Positions 1-8,227 of a stretch of DNA of 37,229 nt are shown here, piece after piece. The stretch is taken from positions 1-37,229 of the forward strand of contig JACKAH010000012.1 of the NCBI GenBank assembly GCA_020635175.1. Direction: 5' to 3'. The translations under genes and the position numbers were made by a program. The DNA is from Deltaproteobacteria bacterium. Lineage in GTDB: Bacteria > Bdellovibrionota_C > UBA2361 > J135. Within the stretch, counting starts at the first letter, position 1. Each line of letters starts with the position of its first letter. The notes beneath the pieces are model-generated. The model searched no databases and was not told where the DNA came from. It worked only from the letters and a program-made list of their open reading frames with translations.

Positions 1-400
1 TCGTAAGGGCAGTTCGAGCTAGCGCCCTTACTTTATCACGAAACCCATCTACGAAAGACGTTGAATCGCAAAGAGTACCAGCTTCCTGTTGTTCCACTTC
101 AGTAGCTTCTGTAGCAACGTCGACTATCATCGATTCCATCACACCCCCAAAGCCGTCTTTTAGTTTCGACTTGCTTTTAAGGCTACTTTTATAGCATTTT
201 TCTTCGTACTTTGTATATCTCACAGTGGAGTCGTCAATAATCTCGAGTCGAGCATTTGAGATAGGTGATTTTCTAAGATAACGGGTAACAAACAGTTGGC
301 TATCGAGATCATTGGCAGCAATTGGGCCACCAACAGATAGATTAAATCCAGAGTACTGCCAGGGAGGGTTAGATGTTGAGGTGAGCGTACCGAACAGTAC
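1..400 (-). pseudogene. C-terminal remnant of IS91/IS801-like Y2 transposase (partial)
   Basis: A minus-strand frame is open for 133 codons from a TAA at 403-401 to the left edge of the window. Its first half reads W-Q-Y-S-G-F-N-L-S-V-G-G-P-I, then D, then RYLRKSPISNARLEIID. This follows the pattern W.hSGFn...pI...D...l..RYl.r.PIs..Rl that I know from IS91/IS801-type rolling-circle transposases (Y2_Tnp). No ATG precedes the conserved part in this frame, and the sequence upstream on this strand is broken by stops in all frames, so the N-terminal half with the catalytic tyrosines is missing or frameshifted. A perfect 8-bp inverted repeat (3-10 and 24-31) lies at the very edge. Family assignment is by pattern memory only. 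Confidence 0.4.
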
Positions 401-559
401 TTATAATCCCTCAGTTAGTAATAGCCGTGCCGCTTCAAGTCCAAAAGTACGACAGGCAAGTCAGAAAATCGTTGTAAAAACCTTGATACTTTCCAAGCTC
501 TTGCAGGAGGTAATTCGAAAAATCTTGACTAAGATTAGGGATTTACGTATTCAGGCTGG

Positions 560-3124
560 ATGAAAACAAAGCAAATCTTTCCCCAAATCCTTCTCATAAT
601 TTGTCTACTTTTAAGTGCCCAGCCAGCATTCGGTATTGGCAAGAAGAAGCTTGCAAAGATTATAGCTAGAGATTCAATAAAATCTAAACTTGAGATTACT
701 AATACAAGCACTGGAAGATTTTTTCCATCCTCCGTCAAACCTTTTTACAATGAGATTACCCAAGAGTTCACTTTTACCGGTAAGCTGACAAAGATACCGA
801 CAATCGTAAACAAGAAAGATCTTAAGATCTTTGTAGATGGTAGAGAGTTTAGTGCAGGAAAGGTCATTGGACAGATCCAGTTAAAGAAGCCGAGTAAGAA
901 CGGTTCAAAATATTATGGCAAAGGAAAGTTTAGTGCTGTTTTAAAAATTCCTGTTGTACCCCAATGGCCAATTCTAGATGTATTAATTGAGCTTGTTCAT
1001 ACCAAAACCGATCTAGTTATCGCTAGAGATACAATTTCTCTTTATGATCTCAGATTTGAACAAAATGCCAACCCACAAACACCGCTAGATACTCAACCTG
1101 AAGGTATGACTGTCCAACTTAGTGATGTTGGTTTGGGTGGTCTTGGAGCATTAAACACTGATAATCCTGCAGGATTAGAGGTGCCGCTATTAGAGTCTCT
1201 GCCTTATCCATCACTGACAGATTTTAATCAGAAACTTAGTCAAGCTGCGTTAGTGCTACCAGAGAAGAAAGTTGAAGAACTTGAAAACTGTATTGATTAT
1301 GCAGATCTCACCGAAGATAGATTTAAAAATCCACTTCAGTTTGGACCGTATGCAACAGCACTGGCAGAGGCAGTTGCTAATAAGCAGCTATATGATTTCT
1401 TACAAAACAATATTGCTCAGTGTGCTGCCTACTTTGGTCCTTTAGGTGTTGGAGGCTGTCAAGCAGGCTTAGCTGCTTGGTGCGTTAAGACCAATCCAAC
1501 CGCGAACGACTTTAGGCTTTGCGTAAGCACTGTGAAAGAGGAGAGCGCTGGTTTGCAGATGCCAGCAGTTAAAGATGTTGATTTGAATTTCCTTGCCTCT
1601 CAATCCGCTGGTGGAGTGATTCAGGCTCAGATCGATTTCAACGGTTATCAAGGTGAAGTTGATGGATATTTAAGAGATCTATCTGTACGTTGGAAAACAT
1701 CAAATTGTATTTTGCCTCCAGTAGCAGAGGTTCCAAATGAGCTAATAGTGCAGCCAGATAAAGATTGGCTTGAAAGTTGGACTAGCTGCCCAGGAATGAC
1801 CGCTGATGCAAGCTTGGCTACAACAAGAACTAGTAGTTCTGATAGCGCTCTTTATTCTGTTAAAAGAGCCCCAATTGATCTTGAAGCTCTTGAGATCACG
1901 GACGCCAGGTTGCCGAATTTCGTTTATTCTGGCTTATCAACTGATTCAAGTGTGGGAACTTGTGGATTAAATTTTATCAATAGTCCGGTAAATTTCTTGT
2001 TAAATCAATTTCACCCACTTTTCCAAACAGTGCTGGATAATGAATGGGGAGATGGCACGCCATACTCACCAACTTCACAAGCGCTCAATGCGCTCTTTAC
2101 TCCTTTTAATCTTGGTCAGGCAGAAGAACCGAATCACCGTCTGACAGCTAGAATTTCTAGTGTAAACTCTGCGCCTGTAGCAGGGCTTAAAGTAGGTTAC
2201 ACAAATTTCAGTGAGCCGATTGATGCAGATGATTTTAAGAATTTAAATGCAACTTATTTCTCTCAAGGCTCAGGAGATCATTATGATGGCTCTTTAGGTT
2301 TAGATCCGGACGATCAACTATTTGATCTGAACTATGAAGTTACAGTGGGGCTACTTAATAATGTGCTTCATACAAGAGGCTCAACTAGTGAGTTGAATTT
2401 TCAATTTATTCCTACACAAACAGAGCAATTTCAAGCAGGTATTACTGCTTTAAACGGAGGTGGATTTGGAGGAGGAGGGCTTGGTACCTCAATCCTAACT
2501 GGGGATAAGTTATCTAATCTTAATCCTGCTTTTGCAGAAATTGGTTCTAAGCAGATAGAGATCTTTGTTTCACGTGTTTTAGATCCAGCTGCGTTTATGC
2601 TTACCGACCCGGTGCCAAGTGTGGCTAATCTTGATGGAATAAAGATGGCTTATGGGCTAAATTCTTTGATTGTGACTTTCAAAGAGCCTGATGTCGTTGA
2701 TAGCAATGGCAATGTTTCCAAAACAGGAAAGGTTTGGGCAGTCTTTAAAGGAGGCTTTATCGATGATGATTTTTCGCTTAGCCATAATTCTTTAATAGGA
2801 TCTCAAACCTTAGCACCGAGCTGGGGTAACCCGGTATTTTATCTAAATCTAGCAACTAGCCAGTTTAAAAAATGCCCGAAGTTCACGCATAATATTGCTG
2901 TTGATCAAACTGAGTCATGTGAACGCTTGCTAGAAACTGCGGTCACTAATTTCTTAAAGATAAGATTGGAGCCGATAGCGGCAGACCTACTTTCTGATAT
3001 TCCTGCACCACAATTTTTTGATGGGGTTGGAGCCTCTGAAATAGCTGTGCAAACTAATCCTTTAAGTAAGCTTCAGCTAAACCAAAGATTGAATAATTTT
3101 AGCACTTTTATGAGTGTTAATTAG
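560..3124 (+). CDS. large secreted hypothetical protein (854 aa)
   Basis: I do not recognise this protein. It starts with a clear Sec signal peptide: lysines at 2 and 4, a hydrophobic core at about residues 8-20, and a likely cleavage after A-F-G near residue 25. The next 150 residues are rich in beta-prone sequence and could form an Ig-like domain. The middle holds about ten cysteines, including a cluster near residues 280-325, consistent with disulfides in an exported protein. A glycine-rich stretch GGGFGGGGLG sits near residue 635. There is no C-terminal sorting signal, beta-barrel signature or lipobox. The ATG follows a weak purine-rich stretch. A strong stem-loop lies 16 bases after the stop, so the gene is probably monocistronic. 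It could be an outer-membrane-associated or extracellular structural protein. Confidence 0.8.
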   Translation: MKTKQIFPQILLIICLLLSAQPAFGIGKKKLAKIIARDSIKSKLEITNTSTGRFFPSSVKPFYNEITQEFTFTGKLTKIPTIVNKKDLKIFVDGREFSAGKVIGQIQLKKPSKNGSKYYGKGKFSAVLKIPVVPQWPILDVLIELVHTKTDLVIARDTISLYDLRFEQNANPQTPLDTQPEGMTVQLSDVGLGGLGALNTDNPAGLEVPLLESLPYPSLTDFNQKLSQAALVLPEKKVEELENCIDYADLTEDRFKNPLQFGPYATALAEAVANKQLYDFLQNNIAQCAAYFGPLGVGGCQAGLAAWCVKTNPTANDFRLCVSTVKEESAGLQMPAVKDVDLNFLASQSAGGVIQAQIDFNGYQGEVDGYLRDLSVRWKTSNCILPPVAEVPNELIVQPDKDWLESWTSCPGMTADASLATTRTSSSDSALYSVKRAPIDLEALEITDARLPNFVYSGLSTDSSVGTCGLNFINSPVNFLLNQFHPLFQTVLDNEWGDGTPYSPTSQALNALFTPFNLGQAEEPNHRLTARISSVNSAPVAGLKVGYTNFSEPIDADDFKNLNATYFSQGSGDHYDGSLGLDPDDQLFDLNYEVTVGLLNNVLHTRGSTSELNFQFIPTQTEQFQAGITALNGGGFGGGGLGTSILTGDKLSNLNPAFAEIGSKQIEIFVSRVLDPAAFMLTDPVPSVANLDGIKMAYGLNSLIVTFKEPDVVDSNGNVSKTGKVWAVFKGGFIDDDFSLSHNSLIGSQTLAPSWGNPVFYLNLATSQFKKCPKFTHNIAVDQTESCERLLETAVTNFLKIRLEPIAADLLSDIPAPQFFDGVGASEIAVQTNPLSKLQLNQRLNNFSTFMSVN

Positions 3125-3139
3125 GATTCTAAACTTTGA

Positions 3140-3181
3140 ATCAGCAGCTAGCAGGCATCTGCTAGCTGCTGATAAGCTTTT
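3140..3181 (+). terminator. strong stem-loop, probable Rho-independent terminator
   Basis: A perfect 15-bp inverted repeat (3140-3154 with 3159-3173) encloses the 4-base loop GCAT and is followed by AAGCTTTT. It sits 16 bases past the stop of the 854-aa gene. The T tract is short, so termination is likely but not certain. Confidence 0.7.
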
Positions 3182-3288
3182 GAAATAGCGCTACTTTCTT
3201 TAAATCACCTATTTTCATATAGTTACATAACAAGTGCAGTTGGTTTCCGTTAGGGGGCTGTCAATCTTAGTCTTTTTGGAGATTTGAT

Positions 3289-3972
3289 ATGCCCGAGCCA
3301 ATAGATGATCTACTCCCAGGAGAGGAGCTAGACGTACTTGCCCTAGAAGAGGAAGATGGACTTACCTTTGATTACGAAGACCCATTAGAAAATCCAGAGA
3401 TAGAACCAGATGAAGAGTTAGCCGAGAGAATCTTCTTTGGTGGCTATACAGCTAATGACGTTGCCTGCGTTGTTGATGGTGAGCTTACTACATTTCAGCT
3501 TAGCCCTGACTATAGCAAGAGTATTAATTTAAGCTCAGAGCGTGCAGATAGATTAGCAGCTAAAGGGTTGCCTCAATATCAGATCGAGCTGGCAGCAGTT
3601 AATCAATTTGGTGATTATGCTCGTGCAGGTGATGCCGTTGTTGGCTTTAGAGTAAGTCTTTATGATTTTATGGTTGATGAAGACAGACGTCCTGAGAAGT
3701 TTGCAATTTTAGTCTTTCCTGAAAACCTAGAGCAGCTTGAAGGATTTACAGCAGGCTTTGCAGCGTTTGTGCATGCTGGCCGTGTAGTTGAAGGCTGTGA
3801 TTATCCAATAGATCCCGAAGACTTTGCGACGAAAGAGCTCTTCTTTAATGAGAAGCTTATCGCACAGCGATTTTGTGAGCCGCTTGGATTAAAGGCGACT
3901 AGCTTAGCTCCTGATTTTCCTTTGAATATCAAGTTTAGGCGCTTGAATGGTGAGATAATTGAAGAGTTCTAA
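3289..3972 (+). CDS. acidic cytoplasmic hypothetical protein (227 aa)
   Basis: No family is recognised. The first 55 residues are extremely acidic (long Asp/Glu runs broken by Pro and Leu), then a more ordinary folded region follows to the end. There is no signal peptide or membrane segment, so a cytoplasmic location is expected. The start is supported by GGAG nine bases upstream of the ATG. It is flanked by a terminator upstream and by a 100-bp gap before the futalosine hydrolase gene, so it is probably transcribed on its own. The acidic N-terminus could be a disordered interaction tail. Confidence 0.75.
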   Translation: MPEPIDDLLPGEELDVLALEEEDGLTFDYEDPLENPEIEPDEELAERIFFGGYTANDVACVVDGELTTFQLSPDYSKSINLSSERADRLAAKGLPQYQIELAAVNQFGDYARAGDAVVGFRVSLYDFMVDEDRRPEKFAILVFPENLEQLEGFTAGFAAFVHAGRVVEGCDYPIDPEDFATKELFFNEKLIAQRFCEPLGLKATSLAPDFPLNIKFRRLNGEIIEEF

Positions 3973-4075
3973 TTTAATAGAGCTTGTATAATTCCGTAGA
4001 AAGAAAGTCGTAAGTTAAAGTTGATAGATTTATCCTAATTCCATATCTTATTGGAGTTTTAGTCTAATTAACTTG

Positions 4076-4771
4076 ATGAAGAAATTACTTATTGTCTCAG
4101 CCACCTATTTTGAAGTTAAACCTTTACTAGAAAGGTTTGGAGTTATTGGAAAGAGCGATAAGGTAGACTCATTAGGGTTAGTCAAAACAGAGAATCAAGA
4201 TGTAGATCTCTGCATCTCTGGAGTTGGTCAACTGCAGAGTGCTTATCACCTAGCGGAGGCGCTAGCGCAGCAACAATATCGCATTGCTTTGAACTTTGGA
4301 ATCTGTGGCAGTTTTAAAGAGGAGATTCCTCAAAAATCTGTTGTAAACATAATCAGTGAAGAGCTCTCTGACTTAGGAGCAGAAGATAATGGCTCATATC
4401 TTGATCTGTTTGAGATGGGGTTTTTGAAAAAAGATAAGCCTCCTTTTGTAAACGCTGCACTGCTTGCTAAAAATCCAAAACTTCAAAGATTAGAGCAGTT
4501 ACCACAGGTAAAATCACTTACTGTGAATCGAGTTTTAGCCCATCAAGACAGTATTAAATTTGTAAGAGAGAAGTATAACCCCGATGTTGTGAACATGGAG
4601 GGAGCAGCCTTCTTTTATGCCTGTAAGAATCATGGATTAGAGTGTGCTGCCGTAAGATCCGTTTCTGATTATGTTGGCCCGCGTGATAAAGCAAAGTGGG
4701 ATATTCCCGGTGCTGTAGAGGTGCTTAATAGTGTTGCACTAGACCTAGTTGAGGAGATCCTTAAGAGCTAG
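4076..4771 (+). CDS. mqnB: futalosine hydrolase (MqnB-like nucleosidase)
   Basis: Member of the PNP/UDP phosphorylase (MTA/SAH nucleosidase) superfamily. Futalosine hydrolase cleaves futalosine to hypoxanthine and dehypoxanthinylfutalosine in the alternative menaquinone pathway. Visible motifs are LNFGICGSF (residues 72-80), the active-site stretch NMEGAAFFYAC (173-183) and the C-terminal VRSVSDYVGPRDKAKWDIP (193-211). The last is much closer to futalosine hydrolases (SNYVEPR.. W.IP) than to MtnN, whose motif is SD.A. The length of 231 aa is usual. ATG at 4076 is preferred over the in-frame TTG three bases earlier. No other mqn gene is in the window. The 3' end overlaps the convergent GT87 gene by 4 bp. 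A generic MTA/SAH nucleosidase is the alternative. Confidence 0.8.
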   Translation: MKKLLIVSATYFEVKPLLERFGVIGKSDKVDSLGLVKTENQDVDLCISGVGQLQSAYHLAEALAQQQYRIALNFGICGSFKEEIPQKSVVNIISEELSDLGAEDNGSYLDLFEMGFLKKDKPPFVNAALLAKNPKLQRLEQLPQVKSLTVNRVLAHQDSIKFVREKYNPDVVNMEGAAFFYACKNHGLECAAVRSVSDYVGPRDKAKWDIPGAVEVLNSVALDLVEEILKS

Positions 4772-6069
4772 TAACGCTTAACTCTCAAGAGCTGAACTAA
4801 GAATAACGCGATGAGAGCAAAGAGCGGTAATCCATAGAGTCTGGTTGTTAAAAGTACTTGAGATAGATTGGTATTAAGGATCTCGCCAAGCCATGCAACA
4901 AAATATAGCGCTGAAGTACAAAGCATAAGAAATGCAATTGTTATAAAATGAAAGCTTTTTAACCTTGGCTCTTTCGTTCCTAAAAACAAGATAGGACTTA
5001 ACAGTATCAGGCTCACTAAATGGTGTTCCCAGCAGGTAGGACTTGCTAGCTGAAGTACTAGGTAAAGAAGAATTGAAGCCATTCTAAGTTGGGTGCTCTC
5101 ATTTCTGACTTGATAAGTGAGTTTTAAGGCAAACCCAAGCAGTAAAATCTTGATGACTAGAACGATCGCCAAAAGCATTTCTTGATTGATGCTAAATAAC
5201 AGTGGCGTTGATTGAGGAAGTTTCAAATAGGGATGTAAGACAACATCTTGAGCAAAAAGTCGGTTAAAAACAGCGCTAATTGAGTAATTTGATAGATAAA
5301 ATTCCTCTCTGCCTGCGATGCTTCCAGAAAGCGCCTTCAATAAAACATTACTAAAATAGCTATTGTTAAGTTCAAGACTGTGAGTAAATGCAGATATGAA
5401 ATTTCCCTTTAAGACTTCCAGAATGAAAGGAAATAAGAATAAGAGTCCAAGATAAGTACAGATTATATAAACAGAAGTTTTGAATCTCTTAGCAAAGAGA
5501 AATGGAATGATAAAGATCAGCGCTTGGAATTTTATTAACGCTGCAGAGGCAAAGCATATCGCAGTGATTAAATTATCTCGTCTTTCGTAGCTTCTAAGAC
5601 CTAATGCTATCTGAAGCGTCACTATGAGATTAACCTGCCCTTCTTGAATATCTGCAACAATTGGTAAGAATACTAAAAGTAAACTGAAAGCTAGAAAGTA
5701 GCGCTTTTGATTAATCTGCTTAAATTCAAACCATTCAAAGATTAATTTATAAATGAAAACTAAGATGAGTAGATGAATGCTCATCCAAAATGAGAGTAGC
5801 CATGGATTGTTGAGGAAAGTTAATGGTGAAATTAAGACTGCAAACGTTGGAGAGTAGAGAAAGCTTTTTGCATGAATTACGGTACTGTATGGATCTGCTC
5901 CATTTAAAACGATAGCTGCGGCATCTAAGTAAAGATGAATATCTGCATAGCCACGCTGCCAACTTTGAAATCCAAGATAGCTTACAGAGAGTAGGATAAA
6001 ACTAAGTAATATTATAACAATAAGAGATAGGTTAGATCTCTCTATGAATAATTTTACTGATTGATACAC
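4768..6069 (-). CDS. GT87-type polytopic glycosyltransferase (DUF2029 family)
   Basis: A 433-aa integral membrane protein with about ten hydrophobic segments. The N-terminal pattern, a first membrane helix followed by Y-A-D-I-H-L-Y-L-D-A-A and then G-A-D-P-Y and Y-S-P-T-F, is the DUF2029/GT87 signature: GT-C enzymes that use polyprenyl-phosphate sugars, such as mycobacterial alpha-mannosyltransferases. The acidic residues after helix 1 would face the periplasm and form the catalytic site. A later G-Q-V-N-L motif is also typical. It begins with GTG and overlaps the end of the cysteine-rich repeat gene by 16 bp, so translation is probably coupled. The transferred sugar and acceptor cannot be read from sequence. 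Confidence 0.8.
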   Translation of the reverse strand: MYQSVKLFIERSNLSLIVIILLSFILLSVSYLGFQSWQRGYADIHLYLDAAAIVLNGADPYSTVIHAKSFLYSPTFAVLISPLTFLNNPWLLSFWMSIHLLILVFIYKLIFEWFEFKQINQKRYFLAFSLLLVFLPIVADIQEGQVNLIVTLQIALGLRSYERRDNLITAICFASAALIKFQALIFIIPFLFAKRFKTSVYIICTYLGLLFLFPFILEVLKGNFISAFTHSLELNNSYFSNVLLKALSGSIAGREEFYLSNYSISAVFNRLFAQDVVLHPYLKLPQSTPLLFSINQEMLLAIVLVIKILLLGFALKLTYQVRNESTQLRMASILLYLVLQLASPTCWEHHLVSLILLSPILFLGTKEPRLKSFHFITIAFLMLCTSALYFVAWLGEILNTNLSQVLLTTRLYGLPLFALIALFLVQLLRVKRY

Positions 6070-8159
6070 TTAGTTCTTTTTTTGTTCGCTACTGTCCCGT
6101 CTTTACACGGCACGCATTTTTTAAGCCCTGCTTTTTTTGCAATTTTACCGGCTGGACATTTTTTGCATGATGAGGAGCCTATCTGAGACGCAAATGTTCC
6201 CTTCGGACATTCAGTACAACTCGTTGCTCCTTCAAGTTCACTAAAGGTTCCTGCTTCACAAAGGCTACAGCTTGAGGCTCCTTCCGTGCTAGAAAATTGT
6301 CCAACAGGGCAATTTAGGCACTCGCCATTGGCTGAGACAGGAGAATATTTCCCTGCTGCACAGTTAGTACAGCTTGTTCCTGATGATGAGATTCGGCCGG
6401 CAGGGCATGAAGTACAAGCACTACTACCTGTTTCAGAGATAGTACCTGCGGGGCAGTTAATGCAGGTATTAAGGCCGCTACTTGGTGTATATGTCCCAGC
6501 AGAGCAATTAGTGCAGATACTTGCACCAACACTTGAGAAGGTGCCAGGACCGCATTGATTACATGCAATTGCACCTGAATCAGAGTATCTTCCTGCAGGG
6601 CATGATAGACACTCTGTTGCGCCTGAATTTGGTGCATAGGTTCCTGCAAGGCAAGTTTCACAAATAGAGGCACCAGCATCTGCAGCAAAGGTTCCAGGGT
6701 TGCAAGGAGTACAAGATGAGGCGTTAGCAGTTGAGCTTGTTCCAGCTGAACAGGCGCTGCAGGTAGATGCGCCGCCAGCCGCAGAAAACGTTCCTGCAGC
6801 ACAACCGACACATTCAGATGTGCCACCGGTAGAGGTTTGTCCAGCACTACAATCAGTACAAATAGAGGCACCCTCAGATGCAGAGATAGTACCTGCTGGA
6901 CAGCTATCGCAGGAGGTTTTGCCGGCATTTGCTTGGTAAGTTCCCTTAGCACAGTTAGAGCAAGAACCTAATCCTGGAGCTGCGTTAACTGTTCCAGCAG
7001 AGCAAGGGGTACAAATCGAATCGCCGGGGCTAGAAGAATATCCAGCGTCGCAGCTCCTGCAGACGCTCTGCCCAGGAGCAGGAGTGTAGGTGCCTGCTGA
7101 GCAATTCGTACAAATGGAAGTATCGCCAGCTGAGGTCTGACCGGCTGGACAATTTGTGCATTCACTAGCACCTGCAATTGAGATAGTTCCACTTAGGCAG
7201 GTTAAACAGGTGGTCTGTGCACTTCCTGGTTGATACTTTCCATCCGGACATAGATCGCACGCACTAGATCCAGTTGCACTTGTAAATCTGCCTGGAGAAC
7301 AAACGCTACATGTATTAGCATTAGAAAAACTAATCATGTTAATAGTGTTAGTGTTTGCAATGTAGTATCCAGGAATGCAGGGTGGTGTCAGGCCAGTACA
7401 CCCTCGAAAATAATTACCACTTGCTCTCATGGCGTATCCTAAGCGACCACATTTGCCTGACGAACCGCAATCAGTATTAACGGTACAGGCATCACCAATC
7501 TGAGCCGAGTCGCTAACTTGATAGCACTTGGCATGTCGTGAGGTTAAATCTACCGAGATATAATCAATCAATCTAATTGAACTTCGAATAATAGCATTTC
7601 CTAAACAGCCGCCTCCGTTTGCGCCTGAATCTAGTAGTGAAGAGACTGAGTATTGATCTGGAGTAGGAGTTGGAACTGGGGATGCAGGTAAGGGAAGGTC
7701 TATTCCTGTATCATCATCCTCTAAAACAGCTGATGCGACTATACAGTTTGTATTAACTGAGCTAACAAATGCAATCAGGGCCTGATCTATTGAAGCAGAG
7801 GAAGCTGCGGTTACCACAGTTTGCAACGCCGTTGAATCAAGTCCAGCTGTTTCTACACCTGAATCAAGAACTCCCTCTGCGCAGGAACCTGTGCCAATTT
7901 CAAGCGTTCCATTTCTACATGCTTCAGCAGCAGTGCTATCTGCTGCCTCATCGCAGGCAATATAGGCATCTACACAAGTTGAGATGGCAAGTGCTCTAGC
8001 TCTAGCATATGTGTAAGTAGCGGATTCAATTGCAGCAGCGCAGCCAGCAGTTGTGGCGTCAACTTTAGTCGCCGTATCTGTATCGTTACCACCTATGGCA
8101 AAAAGTGAGTTTGTAAAAACGAGGCTAATAGTGAGGAGAGAGCTTAGAGTTTTTTTCAT
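6054..8159 (-). CDS. secreted protein with ~25 cysteine-rich GCC2/GCC3 (ephrin-receptor-like) repeats
   Basis: A 701-aa exported protein. A signal peptide occupies about residues 1-21 (two lysines, a hydrophobic core, cleavage near L-F-A). Residues 22-280 form an Ala/Thr-rich region with scattered Cys, including one Cys-rich knot. From about residue 280 to the end there are about 25 tandem units of 15-19 residues with the form xxC-x-x-G-(T/Q/R/K)-(6-9 residues)-C, for example TNCSAGTYTPSSGLNTC. This is the GCC2/GCC3 or TNFR/ephrin-receptor-like pattern, well known in eukaryotic ectodomains and in some large bacterial surface proteins. Each unit carries two cysteines, so the tail should be an extended disulfide-rich rod. 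The last repeats become Lys-rich. No anchor or sorting domain follows. It is 68 bp after the TMTC-like gene and overlaps the GT87 gene. Confidence 0.85.
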   Translation of the reverse strand: MKKTLSSLLTISLVFTNSLFAIGGNDTDTATKVDATTAGCAAAIESATYTYARARALAISTCVDAYIACDEAADSTAAEACRNGTLEIGTGSCAEGVLDSGVETAGLDSTALQTVVTAASSASIDQALIAFVSSVNTNCIVASAVLEDDDTGIDLPLPASPVPTPTPDQYSVSSLLDSGANGGGCLGNAIIRSSIRLIDYISVDLTSRHAKCYQVSDSAQIGDACTVNTDCGSSGKCGRLGYAMRASGNYFRGCTGLTPPCIPGYYIANTNTINMISFSNANTCSVCSPGRFTSATGSSACDLCPDGKYQPGSAQTTCLTCLSGTISIAGASECTNCPAGQTSAGDTSICTNCSAGTYTPAPGQSVCRSCDAGYSSSPGDSICTPCSAGTVNAAPGLGSCSNCAKGTYQANAGKTSCDSCPAGTISASEGASICTDCSAGQTSTGGTSECVGCAAGTFSAAGGASTCSACSAGTSSTANASSCTPCNPGTFAADAGASICETCLAGTYAPNSGATECLSCPAGRYSDSGAIACNQCGPGTFSSVGASICTNCSAGTYTPSSGLNTCINCPAGTISETGSSACTSCPAGRISSSGTSCTNCAAGKYSPVSANGECLNCPVGQFSSTEGASSCSLCEAGTFSELEGATSCTECPKGTFASQIGSSSCKKCPAGKIAKKAGLKKCVPCKDGTVANKKRTKCINQ

Positions 8160-8227
8160 TTATCGATAAAAGTAAAACTTATATGAGCTCAGATTCTATC
8201 ATCAAACATTGCGTGTTAAGAAGATCA

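Noticed and set aside
3..31. tRNA-like element at the left edge (GTTCGA inside an 8-bp inverted repeat)
   Set aside because: There is no cloverleaf or T-arm, and the sequence lies in the transposase-like frame.
312..563. 83-codon plus-strand frame opposite the transposase remnant
   Set aside because: No ribosome binding site or recognisable domain, and the minus-strand frame shows the transposase pattern instead.
6286..7192. Long open frames on both strands inside the Cys-rich repeat gene
   Set aside because: They are periodic shadows of the repetitive coding sequence.
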